From assembly GCA_023436945.1 (NCBI GenBank), contig JAEZHG010000011.1, positions 1 through 8,313 of the forward strand: a DNA stretch of 8,313 nucleotides, given 5' to 3'. The position numbers and the translations under genes are program-made. Within the stretch, counting starts at the first letter, position 1; each line of letters opens with the position of its first letter. This DNA comes from Pseudomonadota bacterium (GTDB lineage: Bacteria > Pseudomonadota > Alphaproteobacteria > Caulobacterales > Caulobacteraceae). Positions 1 through 6,967 of the stretch are shown here, one piece after another. The notes beneath the pieces were generated by a model, which saw only the letters and a program-made list of their open reading frames with translations, made no database searches and was not told where the DNA came from.

Positions 1-602
1 GCATCTACAACTTCGTGACCAAGCGCGCGGACTGCCGCGGCGACCGTTCCAAGGTGTCGTGGACGCAGGTGGAAACCGGCTCGGCCGTCACGTGGAAATA
101 TCCGTCCTGCATCCTCAAAGGCGAGGAAAGCTCGGGCGAGTTCTATTCGATCGCGATCACCAACGGTCATCAGCAGGCCGATACCGGCACGAAGATGATC
201 CACCTGGGCAAGAACTCGAAGTCGCGCATCATCGCCAAGGCAGTATCGGCGGGTAAGTCGGACTCGACCTATCGCGGTCTGGTTTCGGTGCATCCGAAGG
301 CCACGGGCGTTCGCAACTTCACCCAGTGCGATAGCCTGCTGATCGGCAAGGAGTGCGGCTCGCACACCATCCCATATATCGAGGCCAAGAACGGCTCGGC
401 CCAGATGGAGCACGAGGCGACCACGACCCGTCTGTCTGAAGACCAACTGTTCTATGCCCAGCAACGCGGCCTGTCGGAAGAAGAGGCTGTGGCGCTTTTG
501 GTCAATGGTTTCGTGCGCGACGTGCTGCAGGAACTGCCAATGGAATTCGCCGTAGAGGCACAAAAACTGGTAGCCATAAGCCTTGAAGGCTCGGTGGGCT
601 AA
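1..602 (+). CDS. sufB: SufB, Fe-S cluster scaffold subunit (3' part, start outside window)
   Basis: About 199 C-terminal residues of SufB are present; the frame is open to the window edge and the gene begins upstream. SufB, with SufC and SufD, forms the cytoplasmic SufBCD scaffold on which Fe-S clusters are assembled. The family is recognisable from the C-terminal β-helix and helical end, including the stretch [20 protein letters not shown] and the ending [15 protein letters not shown]. Counting back from the C-terminus, the Cys of QCDS lies 90 residues from the end and the second Glu of MEHEA 61 residues from the end. These match the E. coli SufB positions Cys405 and Glu434, the sulfur-accepting and cluster-forming residues, if the E. 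coli protein is taken as 495 residues. The last codons include uncommon choices (GTA, ATA, CTT) and overlap a possible hairpin. sufC starts 13 bases after the stop. Promoter and iron-responsive control elements would lie upstream and cannot be seen. Confidence 0.97.
   Translation, partial: IYNFVTKRADCRGDRSKVSWTQVETGSAVTWKYPSCILKGEESSGEFYSIAITNGHQQADTGTKMIHLGKNSKSRIIAKAVSAGKSDSTYRGLVSVHPKATGVRNFTQCDSLLIGKECGSHTIPYIEAKNGSAQMEHEATTTRLSEDQLFYAQQRGLSEEEAVALLVNGFVRDVLQELPMEFAVEAQKLVAISLEGSVG
571..601 (+). other. Possible nested hairpin at the sufB 3' end
   Basis: TAGCC (571-575) can pair with GGCTA (597-601), and inside it AGCCT (579-583) pairs with AGGCT (587-591) around a TGA loop. The element covers the last sufB codons and ends at the base before the AAGG that probably serves sufC. 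No T-tract follows, so it is not an intrinsic terminator. Whether it folds in the mRNA or matters is unknown; short stems of this size can occur by chance. Confidence 0.3.
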
Positions 603-615
603 GGTAATAAAAACA

Positions 616-1365
616 ATGCTTAAGATTGATAACCTTCACGCATCGGTCGAAGAAAAGGCCATCCTGAAAGGCCTGTCACTGGAAGTGCCGGCTGGCGAAG
701 TTCACGCCATCATGGGTCCGAACGGCGCGGGTAAGTCGACGCTGGGCAATACTATTGCTGGCCGCCCTGACTATGAAGTGACCGAAGGCTCGGTGACTTG
801 GAACGGTGTGAACATCCTTGATCTGGAACCGGCCGAGCGCGCTGCCGCCGGTGTGTTCCTGTCATTCCAGTATCCGGTCGAAATCCCGGGTGTTCCGGCC
901 ATGACCTTCGTACGCACGGCACTGAACGCACAGCGTCGCCAGCGTGGCGAGGAAGAAGTCTCGGCTCCGGCATTCCTGAAACTGGTGAAGGAAGCTGCGA
1001 AGAACCTGAAGATGGACTTCGACATGCTGAAGCGTCCGCTCAACGTCGGTTTTTCGGGCGGTGAGAAGAAGCGCATGGAGATCCTGCAGATGGCTCTGCT
1101 GGAACCGTCGCTGCTGATCCTCGACGAGACGGATTCCGGTCTCGATATCGACGCGCTGCGTATCGTTTCGGAAGGCGTAAACGCCCTGCGTGCGGAAAAC
1201 CGCTCGATGCTGGTCATCACCCACTATCAGCGCTTGCTGGACTACATCAAACCGGACCGCGTCCACGTTCTTGCCGGTGGCCGTATCGTGGCTTCGGGTG
1301 GTCCGGAACTGGCTCTGCAGCTTGAGGCGGAAGGTTATGACAAATACCTGCCGAGCGCTGCGTGA
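616..1365 (+). CDS. sufC: SufC, ABC-type ATPase of the SUF scaffold
   Basis: SufC is the soluble ABC ATPase that drives conformational change of the SufBCD scaffold during Fe-S cluster assembly; it is not a transporter subunit. The 249-residue product is close to the E. coli SufC length of about 248. Visible motifs are Walker A GPNGAGKST (34-42), Q-loop Gln85 in SFQYP, signature FSGGE (146-150), Walker B LLILDE (166-171) and switch His203 in ITHYQ. The Glu of the Walker B segment is followed by TDSGLD, typical of SufC. ATG at 616 is preferred over an in-frame TTG at 583 because the family begins at about MLKIDNL and AAGG at 601-604, overlapping the sufB stop, gives a plausible ribosome binding site. 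The stop overlaps the sufD start (GTGA), which suggests translational coupling and coordinated SufC and SufD synthesis. Confidence 0.97.
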   Translation: MLKIDNLHASVEEKAILKGLSLEVPAGEVHAIMGPNGAGKSTLGNTIAGRPDYEVTEGSVTWNGVNILDLEPAERAAAGVFLSFQYPVEIPGVPAMTFVRTALNAQRRQRGEEEVSAPAFLKLVKEAAKNLKMDFDMLKRPLNVGFSGGEKKRMEILQMALLEPSLLILDETDSGLDIDALRIVSEGVNALRAENRSMLVITHYQRLLDYIKPDRVHVLAGGRIVASGGPELALQLEAEGYDKYLPSAA

Positions 1366-2375
1366 ACGCGATTGCCCGTTTTGACCTGAACGACGCGACG
1401 ACCTATCCGTCGCGCCGCGTTGAGGCATGGAAATACAGTGACTTGGCGCGTGTTCTTCGTGAAGTGCCGGAAGTCTCTAAGGCTGTTGAAGCCACCAGCG
1501 AAGGCCCGTTCGCCTCGGTGGGCGGTGAGGTTCTGACCGCCGCTAACGGCCATGGCGCGATTGAATATTCGGTCGCTGATGACGCTGTAGTTCAACTGCG
1601 TCTGATCTCGGATGCCGAAGGCACGGGCCACACCGCATCGGTCTCTATCAAGGCCGAGGCTGGCGCTAAGCTGCTGCTGCTCGAAAGCCACGAAGGCAAG
1701 GGCGGCTATGTCGCCCACAACCGTATCAGCATCGATATTGCTGCCGGTGCCACCGTCACTCGTGTTGTTCTGGTCGAAGAGCCTGAAAACGCCGTTTCGG
1801 TTACTGAAGCCGATGTGGCTCTGGCTGCTGGCGGACAATATCGCCAGACTGTTCTGACGACCGGTGCAAAGCTACAACGTTTCGAGACCCGTCTGGCACA
1901 AGGTGCCAATGGTGCCGATGCACGGATGGACGGCCTCTATGTTCTGAATGGTTCGCGCCATGCAGACCTGACGACGGTTGTGACGCACCAGTCGGAGAAT
2001 GGCACCACCAGCCAACTGACCAAGGGCGTCGCCCGCGAGACGTCTCGTGGCGTGTTCCAGGGCAAGATCGTGGTCGAGCGCGGCGCTGATGGCACCGACG
2101 CCCGCATGTCGCACAATGCACTGATCGACGGCGAACGCGCCGAGATCGACGCCAAGCCTGAACTGATCATCTATGCCGATGATGTTCAGTGCGCGCACGG
2201 CAATACGGTCGGCACGCTGGATGAGGCGGCTCTGTTCTATATGCAAGCTCGCGGGATCACCGCCGAAGAAGCCCGCGCGCTGCTGACCGAGGCCTTCCTG
2301 AACGAGGTCGTTGACCGGATTGAGCCGGAAAATGTTCGCGAAGTGGTGGGCCAATGGCTGACGTCCAGACTGTGA
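1362..2375 (+). CDS. sufD: SufD, Fe-S cluster scaffold subunit (compact form)
   Basis: SufD pairs with SufB in the SufBC2D scaffold and is needed for iron entry and cluster formation. The GTG start at 1362 overlaps the sufC stop by GTGA and begins MNAIARFDL. The N-terminal family motif AWKYSDLARVL lies at 22-32, the β-helix core fills the middle, and the C-terminal block YADDVQCAHGNTVGTLDE lies at 271-288. Cys277 and His279 match the E. coli pair Cys358/His360. A repeated pattern, GANGADARM (181-189) and GADGTDARM (241-249), is probably successive β-helix turns. At 337 residues it is shorter than E. coli SufD (423). By eye, part of the N-terminal helices and roughly 60 residues after the WKY motif are missing, while the core and active residues are intact. 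I see no frameshift, so this looks like a compact variant and not a broken gene. Confidence 0.95.
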   Translation: MNAIARFDLNDATTYPSRRVEAWKYSDLARVLREVPEVSKAVEATSEGPFASVGGEVLTAANGHGAIEYSVADDAVVQLRLISDAEGTGHTASVSIKAEAGAKLLLLESHEGKGGYVAHNRISIDIAAGATVTRVVLVEEPENAVSVTEADVALAAGGQYRQTVLTTGAKLQRFETRLAQGANGADARMDGLYVLNGSRHADLTTVVTHQSENGTTSQLTKGVARETSRGVFQGKIVVERGADGTDARMSHNALIDGERAEIDAKPELIIYADDVQCAHGNTVGTLDEAALFYMQARGITAEEARALLTEAFLNEVVDRIEPENVREVVGQWLTSRL

Positions 2376-3592
2376 ACACGCTCGACATCGCGGCCATCCG
2401 CGAGCAGTTCCCTATACTGAAACGTCAGGTGAACGGTCGCCCGCTGGTCTATCTGGACAATGCGGCATCGGCCCAGAAACCGCGCGCTGTCATCGACCGC
2501 ATCGTGTCGGTGATGGAGAACGGCTATTCCAACGTTCACCGTGGTCTGCACACCCTGTCGAACGAGGCGACCGAAGCCTTTGAACAGGCTCGCGAGGTCG
2601 TTGCGCGTTTCCTGAACGCCGAAACCTCCGAACAGGTGGTTTGGACCAAGGGCGGTACCGAGGCGATCAATCTGGTCGCCAACGGTATCGGTCTAGACAT
2701 CCGCGAAGGCGACGAGATCATCGTTTCTGAGATGGAGCATCACTCCAACATCGTTCCGTGGCACCTGCTGCGTGAACGTAAGGGCGCGGTGTTGCGTTGG
2801 GCCCCGATCAAGGATGATGGCTCGCTCGATATGGAGGCCTTCAAGGGGCTTCTGAACGAGCGCACCAAACTGGTCGCCATCACCCACATGTCGAATGTGC
2901 TGGGCACCATCAATCCGGTCGCCGAAATCAGCCGTCTGGCCCATGAGGTCGGCGCCCGTGTGCTGATTGATGGCTGTCAGGGCGCGGTTCACGCTGCACC
3001 CGACGTTCAGGCCATCGGCTGCGACTACTACGTCATCACCGGCCACAAGCTTTTCGGCCCGACGGGTATCGGCGCGCTCTATGGCAAGATGGAAGCGCTG
3101 GAAGCCCTTGGTCCGTATCAGGGCGGTGGCGAGATGATCGAGACGGTCGAGAAGGAGCGCATCACCTATGCGAAACCTCCGCACCGTTTCGAGGCCGGTA
3201 CGCCGCCGATCATCGAGGCCATCGGTCTGGGTGCAGCTCTGGAATGGCTGTCAGGCTTTGATCCTGCCGCTGTCATGGCGCATGAACAAGCGCTCTATGA
3301 CCGCGCAGCCTCGCGACTGGCTGAACTGGACTGGGTTCGCATCCTTGGCACTGCAGAAGGCAAGGGCGCGGTTCTGGCCTTTACGGTCGAGGGCGCGCAC
3401 GCCCACGACGTGGCCCAGATCATGGACCGTTATGGCGTGGCCGTGCGTGCGGGCCTGCACTGTGCGGAGCCATTGGCCAAACGTCTGGGCGTAACGTCGA
3501 GCACTCGCGCCTCATTCGCCCTATATAATACTCTGGAGGAGGCAGACGCCTTCGCCGACGCGCTGATCAAGGCGCGGAACTTCTTTGTGTGA
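2354..3592 (+). CDS. sufS: SufS, group II cysteine desulfurase
   Basis: SufS is a PLP enzyme that converts L-cysteine to L-alanine and holds the released sulfur as a persulfide for the scaffold. The 412-residue product matches the family length. Lys232 in ITGHKLFGPTG is the PLP-binding lysine and Cys370 in AGLHCAEPLA is the persulfide-forming cysteine. HHSN at 129-132 carries the His that stacks on PLP. All sit six residues later than in E. coli SufS (Lys226, Cys364, His123). The short loop before Cys370 and RAGLHC are typical of group II enzymes, which need a sulfur acceptor such as SufE or SufU; none is encoded in this window. ATG 2354 overlaps sufD by 22 bases. An in-frame GTG at 2372 would overlap the sufD stop by GTGA, as at the sufC-sufD junction, and cannot be excluded. 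Confidence 0.97.
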   Translation: MADVQTVNTLDIAAIREQFPILKRQVNGRPLVYLDNAASAQKPRAVIDRIVSVMENGYSNVHRGLHTLSNEATEAFEQAREVVARFLNAETSEQVVWTKGGTEAINLVANGIGLDIREGDEIIVSEMEHHSNIVPWHLLRERKGAVLRWAPIKDDGSLDMEAFKGLLNERTKLVAITHMSNVLGTINPVAEISRLAHEVGARVLIDGCQGAVHAAPDVQAIGCDYYVITGHKLFGPTGIGALYGKMEALEALGPYQGGGEMIETVEKERITYAKPPHRFEAGTPPIIEAIGLGAALEWLSGFDPAAVMAHEQALYDRAASRLAELDWVRILGTAEGKGAVLAFTVEGAHAHDVAQIMDRYGVAVRAGLHCAEPLAKRLGVTSSTRASFALYNTLEEADAFADALIKARNFFV

Positions 3593-3996
3593 TGAGCATG
3601 GACGCCAAGACTGAAAACGCGATCACCGAAAGCGCCGATTTCGCCGCTTCGTGGGACGAGCCTCAAAAAAGCGCTCTGTCGCAGGCTGAGCTGGACAAGC
3701 TGACGGAAGATCTGATCACCGCCCTGAAGACGGTTTTCGATCCGGAAATCCCGGTCGACATCTATGAGCTGGGCCTGATCTACCGCGTTGACGTGAACGA
3801 CGACCGCGATGTGGTCATCGACATGACGCTGACGGCACCGGGCTGCCCTGTGGCTGGCGAAATGCCGGGCTGGGTCGAGGCGGCTGTGTCCAAGGTCGAG
3901 GGCGTGCGTTCGGCTCGTGCCAACCTGACCTTCGATCCGCCGTGGGATGCGTCGAAAATGAGTGATGAGGCCAAACTGGCCCTCAACATGTTCTGA
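3592..3996 (+). CDS. sufT: SufT, DUF59/MIP18-family Fe-S assembly protein
   Basis: The gene encodes a small DUF59 (MIP18 family) protein of the type found inside SUF operons and called SufT; members act as accessory factors in Fe-S protein maturation. The 134-residue product has a variable N-terminal 30 residues, then the domain core with DPEIPVDIYELGLIY (50-64), the motif MTLTAPGCPVAGE (78-90) with conserved Cys85, and the C-terminal FDPPWDASKMSD (114-125) typical of the family. The ATG at 3592 overlaps the sufS stop (TGATG), a usual coupled arrangement. A GTG three bases upstream and an ATG at 3598 are alternatives, and no strong Shine-Dalgarno sequence distinguishes them. The exact biochemical role of bacterial SufT is less settled than that of the other SUF proteins. 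The family and operon placement are firm. Confidence 0.94.
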   Translation: MSMDAKTENAITESADFAASWDEPQKSALSQAELDKLTEDLITALKTVFDPEIPVDIYELGLIYRVDVNDDRDVVIDMTLTAPGCPVAGEMPGWVEAAVSKVEGVRSARANLTFDPPWDASKMSDEAKLALNMF

Positions 3997-4003
3997 GGCA
4001 GAT

Positions 4004-4402
4004 ATGACTGAACTTCAGACCACCAGCCGCCCGCGTCGTCCGCGCCCGAAGGTCGTCACCCTTACAGAAGCGGCCGCAGAGCGCGTACGCGAACTGATGG
4101 GCAACGCCGATCGCCCGATCGTGGGTTTGCGCGTGGGCGTGAAGAATGGTGGCTGCGCCGGTCAGGAATACACCTTTGCCTATGCCGAGAGCATCGAGCC
4201 GATGGACGAGGTGGTCGAGGACAAGGGCGCTGTGGTTCTGATCGAGCCGAAGGCGGTTCTTTTCCTCGTCGGTTCGGAAATCGATTTCGAGACAACACGG
4301 CTTTCTTCTAAATTCGTCTTTAGAAACCCTAACGAGACAGACGCCTGCGGTTGTGGTGAGAGCGTGACCATCATTCCGGCGACGAGTACCGAGGCTTTAT
4401 GA
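4004..4402 (+). CDS. sufA: SufA, A-type Fe-S carrier protein
   Basis: This is an HesB/IscA-family A-type carrier that accepts Fe-S clusters from SufBCD and hands them to apoproteins. The 132-residue product has an Arg/Pro-rich N-terminal stretch (9-16) and the three cluster-binding cysteines of the family: Cys51 in KNGGCAGQEY and Cys115/Cys117 in ETDACGCGES. FVFRNPNE before the C-terminal pair is a family hallmark. The ATG at 4004 is preferred over an upstream in-frame GTG at 3962 because GAGG at 3995-3998 lies 5 bases before it and the family begins near here. Codons 97-112 (about 4292-4339) are AT-richer than the surroundings and include ACA, TCT, AAA, TTT and AGA, and they contain a perfect inverted repeat. 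The stop overlaps the metN start by ATGA. Confidence 0.96.
   Translation: MTELQTTSRPRRPRPKVVTLTEAAAERVRELMGNADRPIVGLRVGVKNGGCAGQEYTFAYAESIEPMDEVVEDKGAVVLIEPKAVLFLVGSEIDFETTRLSSKFVFRNPNETDACGCGESVTIIPATSTEAL
4306..4325 (+). other. AT-rich inverted repeat inside sufA
   Basis: TTCTAAA (4306-4312) and TTTAGAA (4319-4325) are exact inverse complements around a 6-base spacer. They sit in a short run of sufA codons whose third positions are unlike those of neighbouring codons. The centre is about 83 bases upstream of the metN start. It could be an operator or part of an internal promoter for metNIQ, or a weak mRNA hairpin. I could not identify a convincing -35/-10 pair, so the role is open. Confidence 0.3.
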
Positions 4403-5406
4403 TCCGTCTGGAGGGCGTAACCCGCCGTTATCAGAGCCGTGCGGGCGAACGCGTGGCTCTGGATGCTGTCGATCTGCACATCGAGCGTGGCCAGATCTTC
4501 GGTGTTGTTGGTCGTTCCGGCGCGGGTAAATCCACGCTGATACGTACGATCAACAGGCTGGAAACGCCCGACGAGGGCAGGGTGGTTGTGGCCGGTGAGG
4601 ACATCACCGCACTGGATGCCAAGGGCCTGCTGAAAGCACGCCGCCGCATCGGCATGATCTTCCAGCATTTCAACCTGCTGAACTCCCGCACCATCGAGGC
4701 CAATGTGGCCTTCCCGCTAGAGTTGGAGGGTCGCCCCAAGGCCGAGATCAAGGCTCGCGTGGCAGAGCTTCTCGAACGCCTCGGTCTTGCCGAGCACGCC
4801 AAGAAATATCCGTCTCAGCTTTCGGGTGGCCAGAAACAGCGCGTCGGTATTGCCCGCGCGCTAGCCTGTGATCCTCAGGTTCTTCTGTGTGACGAGGCGA
4901 CCAGCGCTCTTGATCCGGAAACGACCGAGGACATCCTCAATCTGCTGGACCAGTTGAATCGCGAACTGGGCCTGACCATCGTCATGATCACGCACCAGAT
5001 GGAAGTGGTTCGCCGCGTCTGTGATCGTGTGGCCGTTCTGAAGGATGGCAAGATCGTTGAGGAAGGACCGACGGCCGATGTGTTCCTGAACCCCAAACAT
5101 CCCGTCACCCAGGCCATGCTGGCCGAAGATGACGAAGGCTATGATGTCGAGGTCGCCCCGATTGGTGGCCAGATGGCGCGTCTGACCTTCCGTGGCAGTT
5201 CGACCTATGAGCCGGAACTGAGCCGCGTGGCGCGTGAAGTGGGCGTGGACTATTCGATCCTGACGGGCCGGATCAGCCGTATTCGCGGTGAACCTTGCGG
5301 GCAGTTGCTGGTGGTGTTCACGGGAGGTGACGCCCAGGCCGCCATGTCTCGTCTTTCCGAAAAAGGCATTGACGTTGAAGCCGTGAACAACGGGGAGGTC
5401 CGCTGA
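4399..5406 (+). CDS. metN: MetN, methionine importer ATP-binding protein
   Basis: MetN is the cytoplasmic ATPase of the MetNIQ importer for D- and L-methionine. The 335-residue product is close to the E. coli length of about 343. Walker A GRSGAGKST lies at 38-46, Q-loop Gln89 in IFQHFNLL, signature LSGGQ at 141-145, Walker B VLLCDEA at 161-167 and switch His199 in ITHQM. Residues from about 258 to the end form the NIL domain, which in this family binds methionine and allosterically shuts down transport when internal methionine is high (known for E. coli MetN). The ATG overlaps the sufA stop by ATGA, so translation is probably coupled to the suf operon and there is no space for a separate leader. 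The stop overlaps metI (TGATG). Other substrates, such as other sulfur compounds, cannot be excluded from sequence alone. Confidence 0.95.
   Translation: MIRLEGVTRRYQSRAGERVALDAVDLHIERGQIFGVVGRSGAGKSTLIRTINRLETPDEGRVVVAGEDITALDAKGLLKARRRIGMIFQHFNLLNSRTIEANVAFPLELEGRPKAEIKARVAELLERLGLAEHAKKYPSQLSGGQKQRVGIARALACDPQVLLCDEATSALDPETTEDILNLLDQLNRELGLTIVMITHQMEVVRRVCDRVAVLKDGKIVEEGPTADVFLNPKHPVTQAMLAEDDEGYDVEVAPIGGQMARLTFRGSSTYEPELSRVAREVGVDYSILTGRISRIRGEPCGQLLVVFTGGDAQAAMSRLSEKGIDVEAVNNGEVR
5392..5398 (+). promoter_or_regulatory. Strong ribosome binding site for metI
   Basis: GGGGAGG, a close match to the anti-Shine-Dalgarno complement, lies within the last metN codons and 7 bases before the metI ATG. 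It supports the ATG at 5406 and suggests that metI can be initiated independently as well as by coupling. Confidence 0.7.
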
Positions 5407-6062
5407 TGTTCGATAATGTGGACTGGTTCGAGATCGGCAAGGCCACGGTTGATACCCTGCTGATGCTTGCAGGCTCGCTGGTGCTGACCGTGATCATCGG
5501 CATTCCGTTGGGCGTGCTGCTGTTCCTGTCGGGTAAGGGCAGGTTGTCGGCAAACAGGTTTGTGAATGCGGTGCTGTCGTTCATTGTGAACGTACTGCGC
5601 TCGCTGCCTTTCATCATTCTGCTGATCGTGATGCTTCCGGTGACGGTGCTGATGGTTGGAACGTCACTGGGCGTTCTGGGCGCTATCCCGCCTCTGGTTG
5701 TCGGCACGGCGCCTTTCTATGCACGTCTGGTCGAAAACGCCCTTCGTGAAGTGGACCACGGCGTGGTCGAGGCCTCGCAGGCGATGGGAGCGAGCACCTT
5801 CCAGATTGTCACCCGCGCACTGCTGCCAGAGGCTTTGCCGGGGATTATTGCCGGAGCGACGGTTTCGGCGATTGCGCTTGTTGGCTATACCGCTATGGCA
5901 GGGGTTGTCGGAGCGGGTGGTTTGGGCGACCTTGCTGTTCGTTTCGGTTATCAGCGCTTCCAGACCGATGTGATGTTCGTCACCGTCGTTCTGTTGCTGA
6001 TCCTAGTTCAAATTCTACAGATGCTTGGCGACTGGCTTGTCGCTAAGGTCTCGCATCGCTGA
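5406..6062 (+). CDS. metI: MetI, methionine importer permease
   Basis: MetI is the inner-membrane permease; two copies with two MetN form the transporter core. At 218 residues it matches the E. coli length of about 217. Five hydrophobic segments can be read at roughly 16-41, 57-83, 86-106, 142-170 and 189-211, consistent with the five-helix MetI topology. The cytoplasmic EAA coupling motif that docks on MetN is EASQAMGAS at 122-130, followed by the usual LLPEALPGIIAG. The ATG overlaps the metN stop by one base (TGATG) and is served by a strong Shine-Dalgarno sequence. metQ follows after 18 bases. Confidence 0.95.
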   Translation: MFDNVDWFEIGKATVDTLLMLAGSLVLTVIIGIPLGVLLFLSGKGRLSANRFVNAVLSFIVNVLRSLPFIILLIVMLPVTVLMVGTSLGVLGAIPPLVVGTAPFYARLVENALREVDHGVVEASQAMGASTFQIVTRALLPEALPGIIAGATVSAIALVGYTAMAGVVGAGGLGDLAVRFGYQRFQTDVMFVTVVLLLILVQILQMLGDWLVAKVSHR

Positions 6063-6071
6063 CGAATCTTC

Positions 6072-6076
6072 GAGGG
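6072..6076 (+). promoter_or_regulatory. Ribosome binding site that decides the metQ start
   Basis: GAGGG lies 4 bases before the ATG at 6081. An in-frame TTG at 6078 would leave only one base of spacing, so the ATG is the better start. Confidence 0.55.
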
Positions 6077-6080
6077 CTTG

Positions 6081-6902
6081 ATGTTGTTTCGCCGTTCCTT
6101 CCTTCTGAATGCCGCCGCTGTTGCTGCTGTGGGCTTCACCCTCGCTGCCTGTGGTCGTGGAGGGGGAGAGGATGGCGCGCCGACCGGTCCGCTGCGCGTA
6201 GGGGCAACTGCCGTTCCGCACGCCGAGATTCTGGAGCAGGTTCGCCCGCTGCTGGCTGCTCAGGGCGTCGACCTCGAGATCAAGGTCTTCAACGACTACG
6301 TTCAGCCGAACGTACAGTTGGCCGAGAAGCGTCTTGATGCCAACTACTTCCAGACCGAGCCGTACCTGAATGAGTTCAATGCGGCGCGTGGTACGCAACT
6401 GACCACTCTGGCAGGCATCCACATCGAGCCCTTGGGCCTCTATTCCAAGAAGCACGCCAAGCTTGAAGACCTGCCGCAAGGTGCCGAGGTCGTCCTGCCG
6501 AACGATGCCTCGAACACGGGCCGTTCGCTTCTGCTGCTACAATCGGCTGGTTTGATCACCCTGAAGAAGGGCGAGAACCCGCTGCAAACCGTGGCCGACA
6601 TTCAGGACAACCGTAAGGGTCTGGTCTTCCGCGAGGTTGAGGCTGCGACCATTCCGCGTATCCTACCGCAGGTCGATGCTGCGGTGATCAACACCAATTA
6701 CGCACTGGATGCAGGCCTTAAGCCTCGCGGTGACTCGTTGGCACTCGAGGGCTCGGACAGCCCCTATGTGAATTATCTGGTTGTCCGTCCGGACAATAAG
6801 GAAGATCCGCGCCTGAAGGCTCTGGCCGATGCTCTTCGTGGCGAAGCCGCACGCGCCTATATTGCCCAACGTTACGAGGGCGCTGTTATTCCGGCCCAAT
6901 AA
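6081..6902 (+). CDS. metQ: MetQ, methionine-binding lipoprotein (NlpA family)
   Basis: MetQ is the periplasmic substrate-binding component that delivers methionine to MetNI. The 273-residue precursor begins with a positively charged end (MLFRRS), a hydrophobic stretch to about residue 20, and the lipobox LAAC (21-24), so Cys24 should be lipidated after signal peptidase II cleavage. The NlpA/MetQ family is shown by LRVGATAVPHAEILEQV (38-54), FNDYVQPN (70-77), DANYFQTEPYL (87-97), LPNDASNTGRSLLLL (139-153) and INTNYAL (203-209). Asn145 and Asn204/Asn206 lie in motifs expected to contribute to the ligand pocket. A Gly follows the lipidated Cys, and the usual inner-membrane retention Asp of enterobacteria is absent, although sorting rules here are uncertain. 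It is the last gene of the unit and is followed 25 bases later by an intrinsic terminator. Confidence 0.95.
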   Translation: MLFRRSFLLNAAAVAAVGFTLAACGRGGGEDGAPTGPLRVGATAVPHAEILEQVRPLLAAQGVDLEIKVFNDYVQPNVQLAEKRLDANYFQTEPYLNEFNAARGTQLTTLAGIHIEPLGLYSKKHAKLEDLPQGAEVVLPNDASNTGRSLLLLQSAGLITLKKGENPLQTVADIQDNRKGLVFREVEAATIPRILPQVDAAVINTNYALDAGLKPRGDSLALEGSDSPYVNYLVVRPDNKEDPRLKALADALRGEAARAYIAQRYEGAVIPAQ

Positions 6903-6927
6903 GCCGGACTACAGTTTCAGGATTTAG

Positions 6928-6967
6928 TCTCCGACGTGGCCTTAAGCCGCGTCGGAGATTTTAATTT
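6928..6967 (+). terminator. Rho-independent terminator of the suf-met operon, overlapping the cyclase 3' end
   Basis: The left arm 6928-6940 (starting TCTCCGACG) pairs with 6946-6958 (ending GTCGGAGA), giving a 13-bp stem with one G-U pair and the loop CTTAA. TTTTAATTT follows at 6959-6967. The stem and T-tract orient it for + strand transcripts, about 25 bases after the metQ stop. On the - strand the hairpin also forms, but it is followed only by a poor T-tract, so it is probably less effective there. The cyclase stop codon (6942-6944) is in the loop, and the right arm and T-tract encode its last residues. Confidence 0.88.

Noticed and set aside
862..1428. Open frame of 188 codons antisense to sufC and sufD
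   Set aside because: It lies opposite clearly conserved genes, has no recognisable domain and a composition (many Arg, Gln, Ser) typical of the reverse of GC-rich coding DNA.
1872..2354. Open frame of 160 codons antisense to sufD
   Set aside because: Same reason: opposite a conserved gene, no family signature, no ribosome binding site.
4306..4398. SAM or other methionine-responsive riboswitch ahead of metN
   Set aside because: The whole interval is sufA coding sequence with conserved protein motifs, and metN overlaps the sufA stop; only a small inverted repeat is present, with no riboswitch consensus that I recognise.
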